From assembly GCA_023807065.1 (NCBI GenBank), contig JAJJLU010000374.1, forward strand, positions 1-62,538: a stretch of DNA of 62,538 nt. Reading direction: 5' to 3'. This document shows, piece by piece, positions 1 through 9,542 of this stretch. The notes under the pieces were generated by a model. It was not told where the DNA came from. It saw nothing but the letters and a program-made list of their open reading frames with translations, and made no database searches. The first letter of the stretch is position 1; every line of letters starts with the position of its first letter. Source of the stretch: Isotricha intestinalis. Lineage: Eukaryota; Ciliophora; Litostomatea; Vestibuliferida; Isotrichidae. The translations under genes and the position numbers were made by a program.

Positions 1-654
1 AAATAATTTTATAATATCAAAAATTATTATATTAACTTAAATATATTTAGTATCCTAATTATCATAATTTTCTTTATCATCTTCACTTAGCAGAATATTA
101 TATCAATTATCTTCATCATCATCTTAATTAATTTCATTTTCATTAGTATAAAATTGTTTATATTTATACTCTCATCATTTCAAATATTATTATTTTTAGA
201 ATTTAAAAAAAATAATAATTATATCATAAAAATTAAATTAAAAAAAAATTATTAGATATAATGATGCATTGAATGATTATAGAGATTATAGTTTAATTTT
301 TGAATTTCATTTATTATTTAATATATAACTATGTAATATTTTTTAAACAAATAAATCTTAAAAAAAATAAAATATCAATTTTTAAAAAAATGATGTGATA
401 TTTTTTTATTTTTTATAAATTAATTTTATTTATTTTAAAATTGTAAAGAGTAATTATAATATATAGATAAAAAATAATTTATATTTGATTGGAGATTTCG
501 CAGAATGTAGAATTGATATCTATAAAAAATTAATTTAATAATAAAAAAAAGTTTATAATTTTAATAGTGAATAATCTTTAGTAAAAAGAAATAAAATAAA
601 TATTAAAATAAAAATTTAAATAAAAATGGTAAAATATAATAAGATATATTAAAA
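1..654. other. Gene-free AT-rich left end
   Basis: Almost pure A/T sequence with homopolymer tracts. No ORF with coding character, no RNA gene and no telomere repeat is visible, so the window starts inside the chromosome or at an unfinished end. Confidence 0.5.
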
Positions 655-1195
655 GGTAATAAAATAATAAAAAAGTATAAACAGGGTGTAAAATAATAAA
701 ATAATGATGAATAGTGTGTAAAATAATTTAATAATTATAAATAGAATGTAAAATTATAAAATAATTATAAATAGCCAGTAAAATAATATAATAATTATAA
801 ATAGAGATTAAAATAATATAATAATTATAAATAGAGAGTATAATAATATAATAAGAATAAATAGAGAGTATAATAATATAATAATTATAAATAGTAAGTA
901 AAATAATATAATAATAATTATAGAGTATAATAATATAATAATTATAAAAAGGGAGTGAAATAATATAATAATAATAAATAGTCAGTAAAATTATATAATA
1001 ATTATAAATAGAGAGTAAAATAATGTAATAATAATAAATAGAGAATATAATAATATAATAATAATATATTGTATGTAAAATGAGATTATCATAATTTATA
1101 GTGAGTAAAATAATATAATAATTACAAACAGCAAGTAAAGAAATATTATAATTATAAATAGACACTAAAATAATATAATAATTATATGTATTATA
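655..1195. repeat. 30-bp AT-rich minisatellite
   Basis: About 18 tandem units with a 30-bp period; in the numbered lines two units fall per 60 bases. The unit core is AAATAATATAATAATTATAA followed by ATAGAGAGT or a variant. Some units are shortened to about 26 bp (around 901-960) and many carry point changes, so the array is diverged. Because 30 is divisible by three, a 145-codon ORF stays open on the minus strand (728-1165), giving a Tyr/Ile-rich decapeptide repeat; I treat this as a by-product. The array lies in the gene-poor end of the window, as expected for subtelomeric or centromere-like satellite sequence. Confidence 0.85.
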
Positions 1196-1920
1196 ATATA
1201 AAATAATTACTTCATCCTGAATTTTTATTTATTATTCCAAAAATTGTTCTTTTAATTTATTTATTAAAATAAAATAAAAGTTATAAAAATATTAGATTAT
1301 TTAATTTTTTTTTTAATAATAATCATAACACCTATAAATCAAAAATTTACAAATAACAAGGTTTATTCAAAACACATTTTTTCCATTCAAAAAGAAAAAT
1401 AAATTGAATGGAAACAACAAAAAAATTTATTAAAATTAAAAAGAAAAACTTCTAAAAAAAAAATTTAATTTCAGTATATCAATATATAATAATGGATTAT
1501 TTTCTCATTTCTCTTTTTCTTTAATATGTTTTCATAAATATTAAATTACTATATAAAACTAGAAATTATTTTGCAAGATTTTTAATTGAATAAAAGAATT
1601 ATCCAAAATAAAATTATCTTTTTTTTTCCGATTCCTTTAATTTTATTCATTAATTCTTTTTTTTAGTTAAATTTTAACATAATTTTTAATATGGCTTATT
1701 TGAGTATTTTCAATTATTTTTATCTTCAATACTTTGATTTATTTATATTTTCATAATCATCATTCATTCATATATTATCATTCGTTTACTTCATATTTAT
1801 TTACTTTTTCTTTAATTTTTATCATATTATCCCTTTAAAATTTTAATTTGATACATTATTTTTAATATTAAAAATATTTATATCATATTTATTATAAGAT
1901 TATTTGTATTATTATCATAA
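1196..1920. other. Gene-free AT-rich stretch
   Basis: A/T-rich sequence between the minisatellite and the hydrolase remnant. It may contain the rest of the decayed hydrolase gene, but I cannot recognise homology in it. No RNA gene or repeat was seen. Confidence 0.4.
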
Positions 1921-2383
1921 TTTTGAACTTTCTCCCATTATAATAATATTGCTTTTTGTCTATATTTAATTTATCTGCATTATGATAAATAAATTTTGAG
2001 TCCACTATATGCATCATTTAAATCTGCAGAATATGCAGCATTTGTAGATAATCTATATTCTATTGAAATGAGTATAGCATTATGTTTATTTGCCAGATAA
2101 ATAAAAGTATATCCATCCATTGTTGCATTACCTATAATATAACTACCTCCATACATATAATAAATAACAGGAGTTTTTTTATTTTTTATGGATGATAAAT
2201 ATGTAAATCTAATTTATTGTCTTTTTCTACTCCAACAATGATAATATGTTCATCTTTTTCTACATTCGGGAGGTTTTCTAAGAATTATTTAAAAACTTCT
2301 CCTGGATTTAAATTTATAAATTTTTTACTCAATTCATCGAAAATTTGTTTATATTCATTTAAAAATAAATTTCTTGATTTCAT
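1921..2383 (-). pseudogene. Decayed alpha/beta-hydrolase (HSL/carboxylesterase-like)
   Basis: Read on the minus strand from ATG 2383, the sequence gives a plausible N-terminus (MKSRNLFLNEYKQIF) with an in-frame TAA after about 33 codons. It continues in the same frame to a second stop near 2193, then shifts frame to give PVIYYMYGGSYIIGNATMDG and an ISIEYRLS segment. These match the HGGG oxyanion-hole and D-YRL core of alpha/beta-hydrolase fold-3 (hormone-sensitive-lipase-like) esterases. A second shift near 1995 gives NADKLNIDKKQYYYNG, matching the strand before the nucleophile elbow; the GxSxG serine is not preserved. At least two stops and two frameshifts show a dead copy. The family is common in bacteria and gut eukaryotes, so the donor could have been bacterial, but that is only a guess. 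Confidence 0.7.
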
Positions 2384-2921
2384 AAGTTTTTAATTTTTTT
2401 AAAATATTAATGTATATATATTCCTAATCCCTCATACATTTAATCAAAAAAAATTAATAATTTTTTTTTTCAATGTAGGAGGGGATGGAGATATTAATTT
2501 AAATTTAATTTAATATAAAGCACAAATTCATTTTTTTTAACGTTATTTATGAAATTTTATGTTGGAAATTTTAAATAAAATTTCATTGATATAATAAATT
2601 ATTTTAGAAATTAAGATTTATTTATTTTATTCAAATTGGGAATTAAAATAATATTTAAAGTGATGGAAAAAAATCAAAAATCCAGCAATTCAAAGTTTAT
2701 AATATTCTTTATTTTTTGAAATTAACCTGTTCTTTTAATATTTTTATTAGAGTTATTTAATGAGAATAAATATGAGAATTTTTATTTGATACTTAATTTG
2801 AGAAAAATATAATAAAACTAAGAATATATATCAATTAATTAAGAATTAAAAATAATTTTTTTTATAATATTTTACAATTTAAGTATTTTTTAAAAATAAT
2901 TTATATATAAATTAAAGAATA
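2384..2921. other. Intergenic gap before the GPCR gene
   Basis: This gap lies between the 5' end of the hydrolase remnant and the GPCR gene. It holds one G-rich patch (GGAGGGGATGGAG, about 2478-2490) in otherwise A/T sequence. No gene is recognised; the promoter of the next gene is presumably here. Confidence 0.4.
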
Positions 2922-3884
2922 ATGCCAAATGAAGATTATACATTAAAAGGATTATATGAATTTTGGGTAGTTAAAGCATGCTCAATAATAAGTATTACAT
3001 CAAATATACTATTAATTATAATATACTTTTTTAAAAAAAAATGGACACTTTCAATGTATGTGAATTTCAATGTTTGCATATCAGCAATAATATTTTCAAT
3101 TAGTGGTTTATTCCCAATTATTACTTCTCAGGATAATAATAGAATTTTATGTGGTACACAAGTCTTATTTGGTGGATTTGGAGACCCTTCAATTTTATTA
3201 TGGACAGCAACAATATCAGTAATTGGAATGTTATCATATAAATACCAAGATATTATAAAAGATAAAATTGTAAAGATATGTTCATTTGGAATTTGTTATG
3301 GAATTCCTTTGATTTTTGATTTTTTATTTTATACAATTGGAGAAATTAAAGTTATGAGTCCTAATTATTATTGCTGGATTTCAAATCATTCGGTAAAATT
3401 ATTTTATTCAATTTTTATTGTTATTATCTTTATTATTAATATTATTGCAAATGTTATTTTATTAGTTGAAGTTAAATCTATTAAATCAACTATTAATGAT
3501 AATGACCTTGTCATAAAAAAATTAAATAAATTTTCTTGTATTTTATGGAATTATATAATTGCTTTAATTATTATGTATCTCAATAATATTATTCATAAAG
3601 TTTATTATTTTAACAACGAAGGAAAAGAATTACCAATAATCATTGATGTTTCTCTTCAAGGATTAAATTTTTTGAAAGGATTTATTATTTATGTTTGTTA
3701 TACTTTTAATGAAGAAACTATATCAGATACAAAAAAATTATTTACTTGTAGTTTGGAAAAAGAATCAGATGTTTTAGAAGAAAATTTGAATCCTACAAAT
3801 GAAGAATATGAGAAAAATTATTATAATGCAATTGATTTCTTTGATGATCCTTTTAATGATTCTACAATTGAAATTCCAGTTTAA
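2922..3884 (+). CDS. cAMP-receptor-like 7TM GPCR (Dicty_CAR family)
   Basis: A 320-aa polytopic protein with seven hydrophobic segments at roughly residues 17-37, 46-67, 87-106, 115-137, 158-183, 203-222 and 240-262. Cys77, just before TM3, and Cys151 in the YYCWIS motif of the second outer loop are placed to form the conserved GPCR disulfide. The YCWI signature and the overall length fit the Dictyostelium cAMP-receptor/GCR1-like class (Dicty_CAR). The polar C-terminal tail (about 265-320) is rich in Glu, Asn and Ser/Thr and could be a phosphorylation and desensitisation region. It probably sits in the plasma membrane or an internal membrane and signals through heterotrimeric G proteins; the ligand cannot be inferred. 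The start is the first ATG, after an A/T-rich leader (AATA-ATG). It is convergent with the BEACH gene, 114 bp away. Confidence 0.85.
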   Translation: MPNEDYTLKGLYEFWVVKACSIISITSNILLIIIYFFKKKWTLSMYVNFNVCISAIIFSISGLFPIITSQDNNRILCGTQVLFGGFGDPSILLWTATISVIGMLSYKYQDIIKDKIVKICSFGICYGIPLIFDFLFYTIGEIKVMSPNYYCWISNHSVKLFYSIFIVIIFIINIIANVILLVEVKSIKSTINDNDLVIKKLNKFSCILWNYIIALIIMYLNNIIHKVYYFNNEGKELPIIIDVSLQGLNFLKGFIIYVCYTFNEETISDTKKLFTCSLEKESDVLEENLNPTNEEYEKNYYNAIDFFDDPFNDSTIEIPV

Positions 3885-3998
3885 AAAAATAAAAAATTAA
3901 AAATTATACTATTATTTTTAAAAAATATATAATATTATTTCTCTATTATTATATTTAAAAGATTGTCATTTTCATAATATTTTCCATAATTTTACTGA

Positions 3999-6900
3999 TT
4001 AAATATTGTTATTTTCAAAAAAAAAGATTTTAGATAACTGATTGTTGATTAATAAGTATTCATTAAAATATGAATCAACTTTAATACAAGGCTCCACTTT
4101 AATTTTATCTTTTTTTTTTTCACAAATAATATCTCCATTTAAAGAATATAAAATAATTAAATCTTTAGAAAAAACTATAAAACAAGGAACTGGAATTAAA
4201 GATAAAAAAGAATAAATGGGAATATATTCTTTTAAATATACAGATGATACTAATTTAACCTTAGGTAATATATAAACATTTATAAAATGATCTTCAGAAC
4301 AAGTAATAAACATATTCATTAAAGAATGACAATGAATAAAATTAATTTTTTTATCATTATCATTAATTGCTTTATAAAATGTTAATACTTCCTTTAATTT
4401 AAATATTATAATACTTCCATTCATAGTTCCACAAATAATATAATTATTTACTTTATCAACTTCAATATAAGTTATTGCACTTTTATCTAAAATTTTATTA
4501 CATAAAATATATTCATGCATTTTTTTTATTGAATTATGCTCAACTCCATTTTTAATTTCAAAATTAGATTGAGGAATTGTAATTTTGTTTTCCATTAAAT
4601 CTCTAAATGATTGATAATTAATATTTTTTCTTTTAATTTTATTTTGTATAATTTTACAAGGATTCAAACCTAATTGAGCCAAATCTTTATGATTTTTATA
4701 AGAGTTATTTTTTTGTAAAATATATTTTCTAACATTAATAGATTCCCAATAATTATAATAAATATATAAATTTCCTTTTTTTTGCGCTTCTTTCCCTCTT
4801 GAATAATAACCAAAAATTAAATTACACCAATCTTCAATTTTTAATAATTTATTTTCTAACATTTCCCTATGAAAAGAAATAAACAAATAATTATTATTTT
4901 TAGACCAATATGGTAAAAGAACATTATTAACTTGAACTTCATCTCCATATTTTAAATTTAAATGCTGAATAAAAATCCCATAAGAAGTCCCTTCAATTTT
5001 ATTTGGAATTTGTAGGCAACCTAAATTTAATTGATTAATATTTATACACATTTGTGGAAGATAAAAGAATTGAGGAATTATTTCTCTTAAATCAGAACTT
5101 CCAGTTAAACAATTTTTAAAACTCCTATCAATATTGATGAATAATCTATCAGCTACATCAAATTCTTTTCCTTGAATAGAAATATGGGAAAGAGTATAAG
5201 GAAAAATTCTAACTAAATAATGAGAAATATAAGCAGGATTTGAAAAATGACAACTATAATAATAAGGTATATCTGATAAATTTACTTTTGGATCTAATAA
5301 TAAATTTTCTGAATTATAATCATATATTGGTAATATATCATCAGATATTAATTTGAACATTTTACTTTCTTGAAAAAAACAATTATAATTTTCTATAAAT
5401 TTCTTTTTTCTTGTTTTTGAATTTTCTAATTTATCTAATTCTATCATAGCAATTGGAAGAGATAAATTTCTCTGTTGTTTTTTTAATAAAGATTCTATTG
5501 TTATTTCCTCATTATTTATTGATAAATCATAATTTACTAAAATCCAAGGAAAAACTGGATATTGAAATAAATCATTTAAGGATCTGTTTGCAAAAATATT
5601 TGTTAACATTAAAAAATGTAATGTTGATATTAAATTCTTTTTCCATAATTTTACTAATCTTTCATAGTCTTTATAATCTTTTAATTCTTCATATTCTTTA
5701 TTATAATATCCTATAATTTCAACATTTTTTAAATTATTTGTCATAGGAACAAAATTCTTATTTTTTATTAAAAATTGTTTTAAGAATATATCTCTTATTT
5801 TTTCTTCTTGAAAATCAAAAATATAAGATTTTGTTTCAGTATATATTTCAATTCCTTGATATTCATATAGATAATATTTTTTCATTATAAATTTTATATC
5901 AGAATAATTGATATAAAAATATTTTTTTTTCTTTGTTTTTAAAAAACTACCTTTGTAAATAGGTTCTTTAATTTTTTCTTCATTAACAAATTGAAAATTA
6001 TAAAAAATTAAATGATTATTAAATAATTGAATTTTTCCTTGATAATAAACAATAGGTTTAATAAAACATACATTATACCCATAAAAATTATTATCAAAAA
6101 ATAATAATCTATTTTCTTTACAATTAAATTTTAAATCAATTTGATAAAAATTTTTATTTTTTTCTTTGAAAATTTTTTTTCCAATAAATTCATCATCATT
6201 ATTTGGAACATATGAATTATAATCTAGAATAGGAATTAATAAAGGTTTTGTATATTCTTTTGTTAGATGATTTAATTCTTTATATATTAGTTTATCTTTT
6301 TTATTATAAAAAATTTCAAGATTAGAATATGCACCATTAAAAGAAAATAAATTCTTTTTAATGTCTTTATATATTTTTTTAATATTGATTAAGTCAATAT
6401 AAAAAGGATCTTCAAAAACTTTATTACATAAAATATTAAGTTTACTTTTATCTAAATTATAATCTAAATTTTTTTGTCCATCTTGAAAGAATAAAATTTT
6501 TTTGCAAATTTCTTCCATCTCATCATAATCTTCTATTGGTAATTTAATATTTAAATTTCCCATTATATAACATAAGAAAGGATTTTTAATATTTTTATTT
6601 TTTTCACCTACATTTATATATTCTATTAAAAAAATGAATATTGAACAAAAGAAATTCTTTGATTCTTCATTTGTTGAAGATAAAATATTTAGTGAAATAA
6701 ATTGTAAATGAATTAAGAAAAATTTTTGAAAATAATTTTTTATTTTTTCACTATCATTAGTTAATAAATCATTCATATTTATATATGATGTTATTATTTT
6801 AGAAACTTCAAAAAATTGAAAATATAAGTGTAAATATTCATCTTTTTTTTCTTTTTTGCCAAAAAGAATTTCCTTAAAATAATTGATTGATACTTTTGAA

Positions 6901-8903
6901 AAATAGTCTTCAATAAATTCATTATAAGAAAAAAAATGTTTTAAATTTATTGTTTTACTTTGTATAATATTTGATTCATTATTATCATATTTAGTAAAAA
7001 TTTTTTGTTCTAATTTTGAGATTTTTAAATCTGTGTAAATTTCTTTTAAATTTTCATATTTTTTATATCTTTTATTATATTTATAATCATTTTTAAATAT
7101 ATCTATTTCAAATTCATCATTAAATTTAAGATTATAAATTTTTGATATAATATTTTCAAAATCTTCTAAATTACCGTCTGATTGTGAATTAATTCTAATT
7201 TCATTTAAATCATCTTTAATTTCTTTTTTTAATTCTTTATTTATTAATATTTTAAATAATATATGATAAAAAAGTAAAGAATAATGAGTTGGTATTTGAG
7301 AAATTTTAATAAATTCAAAAATTGAAGAAATAAGATTAAAATGAATATTAGAATTCATACTTTTATTACTATATAATTCTTTACATATTTCGAAAATTCC
7401 TTCATTTTCAGTATGGAAAGTTTTTTCTTTTAAATATGAACATAGCATTAATTCAATAAATAAAAGCTTTTCCTTTTCTAATTCAAACTTTTTTTGCTTT
7501 CCCAATGATTTTAATTCAATTTTTAATTCATTAGTTCTTCTACTCTTAAAATTGTTAATATTTACATTATTATATTTTAATTGAAAAATATATATAATTA
7601 ATTCAATTTCGTTTTTTAATGCTTTAAATGATTTTTCAGAATCCAAATCTGATAAATTATCTAAAGTAGGGTCTATGATTCTTTTTATTATTTCAATTTT
7701 GAAATTTAAATTTATTTGAAAACATTTTATCTTTAAATATAAGTTTTTGAGTAATTTTTTGAAAATATTAGATAACATATCTTTTTTAAAATTATGTTCA
7801 AATTGTAGAATATTATTGAATAACAGAGAAATAAAATTATTCACATATTCAATAATTAAATTTTCATTGTTATTACTCAAATTTTCAATGTTAAAAAAAT
7901 CAATTAAATTAAAATAAACTTTTAAATCAGTATTCCCTTCATTTAATAATTGAATAAAATATATTTTATTTTCCAAAGTTAATTTGTTTTCATATAAATA
8001 TTGAATTAATATAGTAATAGGACAATCCAAACCAAATTTTAATTCAGAAAGTTGAATTAAGATATAATAAAAATTATCATTTAAGATTTTTTCTTCGTTT
8101 TTTATTAAATTTATATATTCTTTTTGATCTTCATTAGGAAGTACAATAATATTTGATAAATTTAATAAAATACATTTAATTAATAATGGATTGTTTACAA
8201 AATTGTTTTTTCTTTCATTAAATAATTTTTTTATCAAACCATAAAAAAAAGGAAGTAAATCTTCAGTTAAAAATAATGATATTAATGGTAAAACATTTGA
8301 ATTAATTCCAATTGTTTTATTTTCTTCCGAAGTTGCAAATATTCTTAAAATCTGAATTAAATGAGTGTTTATATCTTTTAAATGATTTTTAATTTGAGGA
8401 TAATTATTATAAAACACTTCAAATATTGGCAAAAAAAAATATGGTCCCCCTAATAAAAAAAGATTTGTATTTTCTTTTATAGTAAAAAGATAAACAATTA
8501 TACTTATTAAATTATTTAATTTTTCAAAATTTATATCTTTATTTTGAATAATTATACTAATATTCCTGAATATATAATAAATCTTTTCTTTGTTAAAATT
8601 ATCAATTTCTAATAATAATTTAATTAAATTTTTAATTATATTTCCTTCTTTACCAAATTGAGAATATAAATCAATTAAAATTTGATAAAAATTTTTATGG
8701 TTTGAATTTTTTATTCGATTGAAATCCAATAATTCTTTTTTATTTTCGGAGAAATAAATATATAGTTCATTTAAAGTTTTGTTTTGATTAAATTCTGAAT
8801 CAATTTTGCTTAAAACATTTAAAAATTCAATTAATTTGTTTCGATCTTCTTCATTTATATTTTCTTTTTTATTTAATATATTTAAATAAGATTTTGTATC
8901 CAT
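3999..8903 (-). CDS. BEACH domain protein (PH-BEACH-WD40)
   Basis: A 1634-aa protein. Residues 1 to about 900 are helical, Leu/Ile/Asn/Lys-rich sequence consistent with the ARM/ConA-like N-terminal region of BEACH proteins. A PH-BEACH module lies at about 950-1060 (QGKIQLFNNHLIFYNFQF). The BEACH domain spans about 1080-1375, with YPVFPWILVNYD near 1115, the CHFSNPAYISHYLVR motif and the closing NLIFGYYSRGKEA. WD40-like repeats follow at about 1470-1634 (IICGTMNGSIIIFKL, FITCSEDHFINVYI). Family members (LYST, NBEA, NSMAF/FAN, LvsA) are large cytosolic scaffolds in vesicle fission/fusion, lysosome size control and contractile-vacuole function. The length is closer to the FAN/LvsC-like shorter members than to LYST. 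The closest subfamily cannot be fixed by eye. It is intronless as read. Confidence 0.93.
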   Translation of the reverse strand: MDTKSYLNILNKKENINEEDRNKLIEFLNVLSKIDSEFNQNKTLNELYIYFSENKKELLDFNRIKNSNHKNFYQILIDLYSQFGKEGNIIKNLIKLLLEIDNFNKEKIYYIFRNISIIIQNKDINFEKLNNLISIIVYLFTIKENTNLFLLGGPYFFLPIFEVFYNNYPQIKNHLKDINTHLIQILRIFATSEENKTIGINSNVLPLISLFLTEDLLPFFYGLIKKLFNERKNNFVNNPLLIKCILLNLSNIIVLPNEDQKEYINLIKNEEKILNDNFYYILIQLSELKFGLDCPITILIQYLYENKLTLENKIYFIQLLNEGNTDLKVYFNLIDFFNIENLSNNNENLIIEYVNNFISLLFNNILQFEHNFKKDMLSNIFKKLLKNLYLKIKCFQINLNFKIEIIKRIIDPTLDNLSDLDSEKSFKALKNEIELIIYIFQLKYNNVNINNFKSRRTNELKIELKSLGKQKKFELEKEKLLFIELMLCSYLKEKTFHTENEGIFEICKELYSNKSMNSNIHFNLISSIFEFIKISQIPTHYSLLFYHILFKILINKELKKEIKDDLNEIRINSQSDGNLEDFENIISKIYNLKFNDEFEIDIFKNDYKYNKRYKKYENLKEIYTDLKISKLEQKIFTKYDNNESNIIQSKTINLKHFFSYNEFIEDYFSKVSINYFKEILFGKKEKKDEYLHLYFQFFEVSKIITSYINMNDLLTNDSEKIKNYFQKFFLIHLQFISLNILSSTNEESKNFFCSIFIFLIEYINVGEKNKNIKNPFLCYIMGNLNIKLPIEDYDEMEEICKKILFFQDGQKNLDYNLDKSKLNILCNKVFEDPFYIDLINIKKIYKDIKKNLFSFNGAYSNLEIFYNKKDKLIYKELNHLTKEYTKPLLIPILDYNSYVPNNDDEFIGKKIFKEKNKNFYQIDLKFNCKENRLLFFDNNFYGYNVCFIKPIVYYQGKIQLFNNHLIFYNFQFVNEEKIKEPIYKGSFLKTKKKKYFYINYSDIKFIMKKYYLYEYQGIEIYTETKSYIFDFQEEKIRDIFLKQFLIKNKNFVPMTNNLKNVEIIGYYNKEYEELKDYKDYERLVKLWKKNLISTLHFLMLTNIFANRSLNDLFQYPVFPWILVNYDLSINNEEITIESLLKKQQRNLSLPIAMIELDKLENSKTRKKKFIENYNCFFQESKMFKLISDDILPIYDYNSENLLLDPKVNLSDIPYYYSCHFSNPAYISHYLVRIFPYTLSHISIQGKEFDVADRLFINIDRSFKNCLTGSSDLREIIPQFFYLPQMCININQLNLGCLQIPNKIEGTSYGIFIQHLNLKYGDEVQVNNVLLPYWSKNNNYLFISFHREMLENKLLKIEDWCNLIFGYYSRGKEAQKKGNLYIYYNYWESINVRKYILQKNNSYKNHKDLAQLGLNPCKIIQNKIKRKNINYQSFRDLMENKITIPQSNFEIKNGVEHNSIKKMHEYILCNKILDKSAITYIEVDKVNNYIICGTMNGSIIIFKLKEVLTFYKAINDNDKKINFIHCHSLMNMFITCSEDHFINVYILPKVKLVSSVYLKEYIPIYSFLSLIPVPCFIVFSKDLIILYSLNGDIICEKKKDKIKVEPCIKVDSYFNEYLLINNQLSKIFFFENNNI

Positions 8904-9542
8904 TTTTTTCTATAAGAACTTAAGATAATAAATATAATTTATTAATTTGTTAAATGTCTCTAAAAAATAATTTTAAGAATGAAAAATTGATGAGGATATT
9001 TCATAGTAAAAAAATATTAAAAAAATAATGAATTATTATTTCATAATCAACAATAATTTAAATAAAAATTTTAATTTTATATAATAAAATAAGAATTTTA
9101 AAATAGAAAATTTTATTTGTTCTTTAGGTAAAATAACTTGAGCATTATCTTTAGAATTTTTAAAACTTTATATTAAAACAATAAAAACTATTATCAAATA
9201 TATTTCAATAAATTTTGTTTAAAAAAATAATATTTATTTCCTTTTTAATAGTAATTATTATTTAAATAAATAAATTATTTTCTTATATTATCATTGTAAA
9301 TTTTATGATTAACATTGTTGGGTGTAAAAAATTAAATTTTAAAATATTTAAAATATTGTCTTTTATTGTTTCTATATTCATTTTAATATATTTATATTCA
9401 TTTTCTTTTGATTTCTCACCTAATTTTATATTCTTCTACAGATTATTTTTCTTATTTTTAAATTTTTTGATTATATTGATTTTATATTAATTTATATTTT
9501 TATATTTTCTATTATTATTTTATTATAATTTATTGTATATAA
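8904..9542. promoter_or_regulatory. Divergent intergenic region, BEACH / CTR9
   Basis: This 639-bp A/T-rich spacer lies between two divergent start codons and must contain both promoters. A 61-codon hydrophobic ORF (9305-9490, plus strand) lies here but has only biased Phe/Ile/Leu composition, so I do not call it. No discrete motif is recognised. Confidence 0.4.

Noticed and set aside
728..1165. 145-aa minus-strand ORF of Tyr/Ile/Asn repeats
   Set aside because: It is the translation of the 30-bp minisatellite; unit length divisible by three keeps the frame open, and no non-repeat sequence is attached.
2474..2495. G-rich GGAGGGGATGGAG as an internal telomere repeat
   Set aside because: Only one GGGGAT occurs, with no tandem copies.
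9305..9490. 61-aa hydrophobic ORF upstream of CTR9
   Set aside because: Phe/Ile/Leu-rich composition is expected from T-rich DNA, it has no recognisable motif, and it lies in the promoter spacer.
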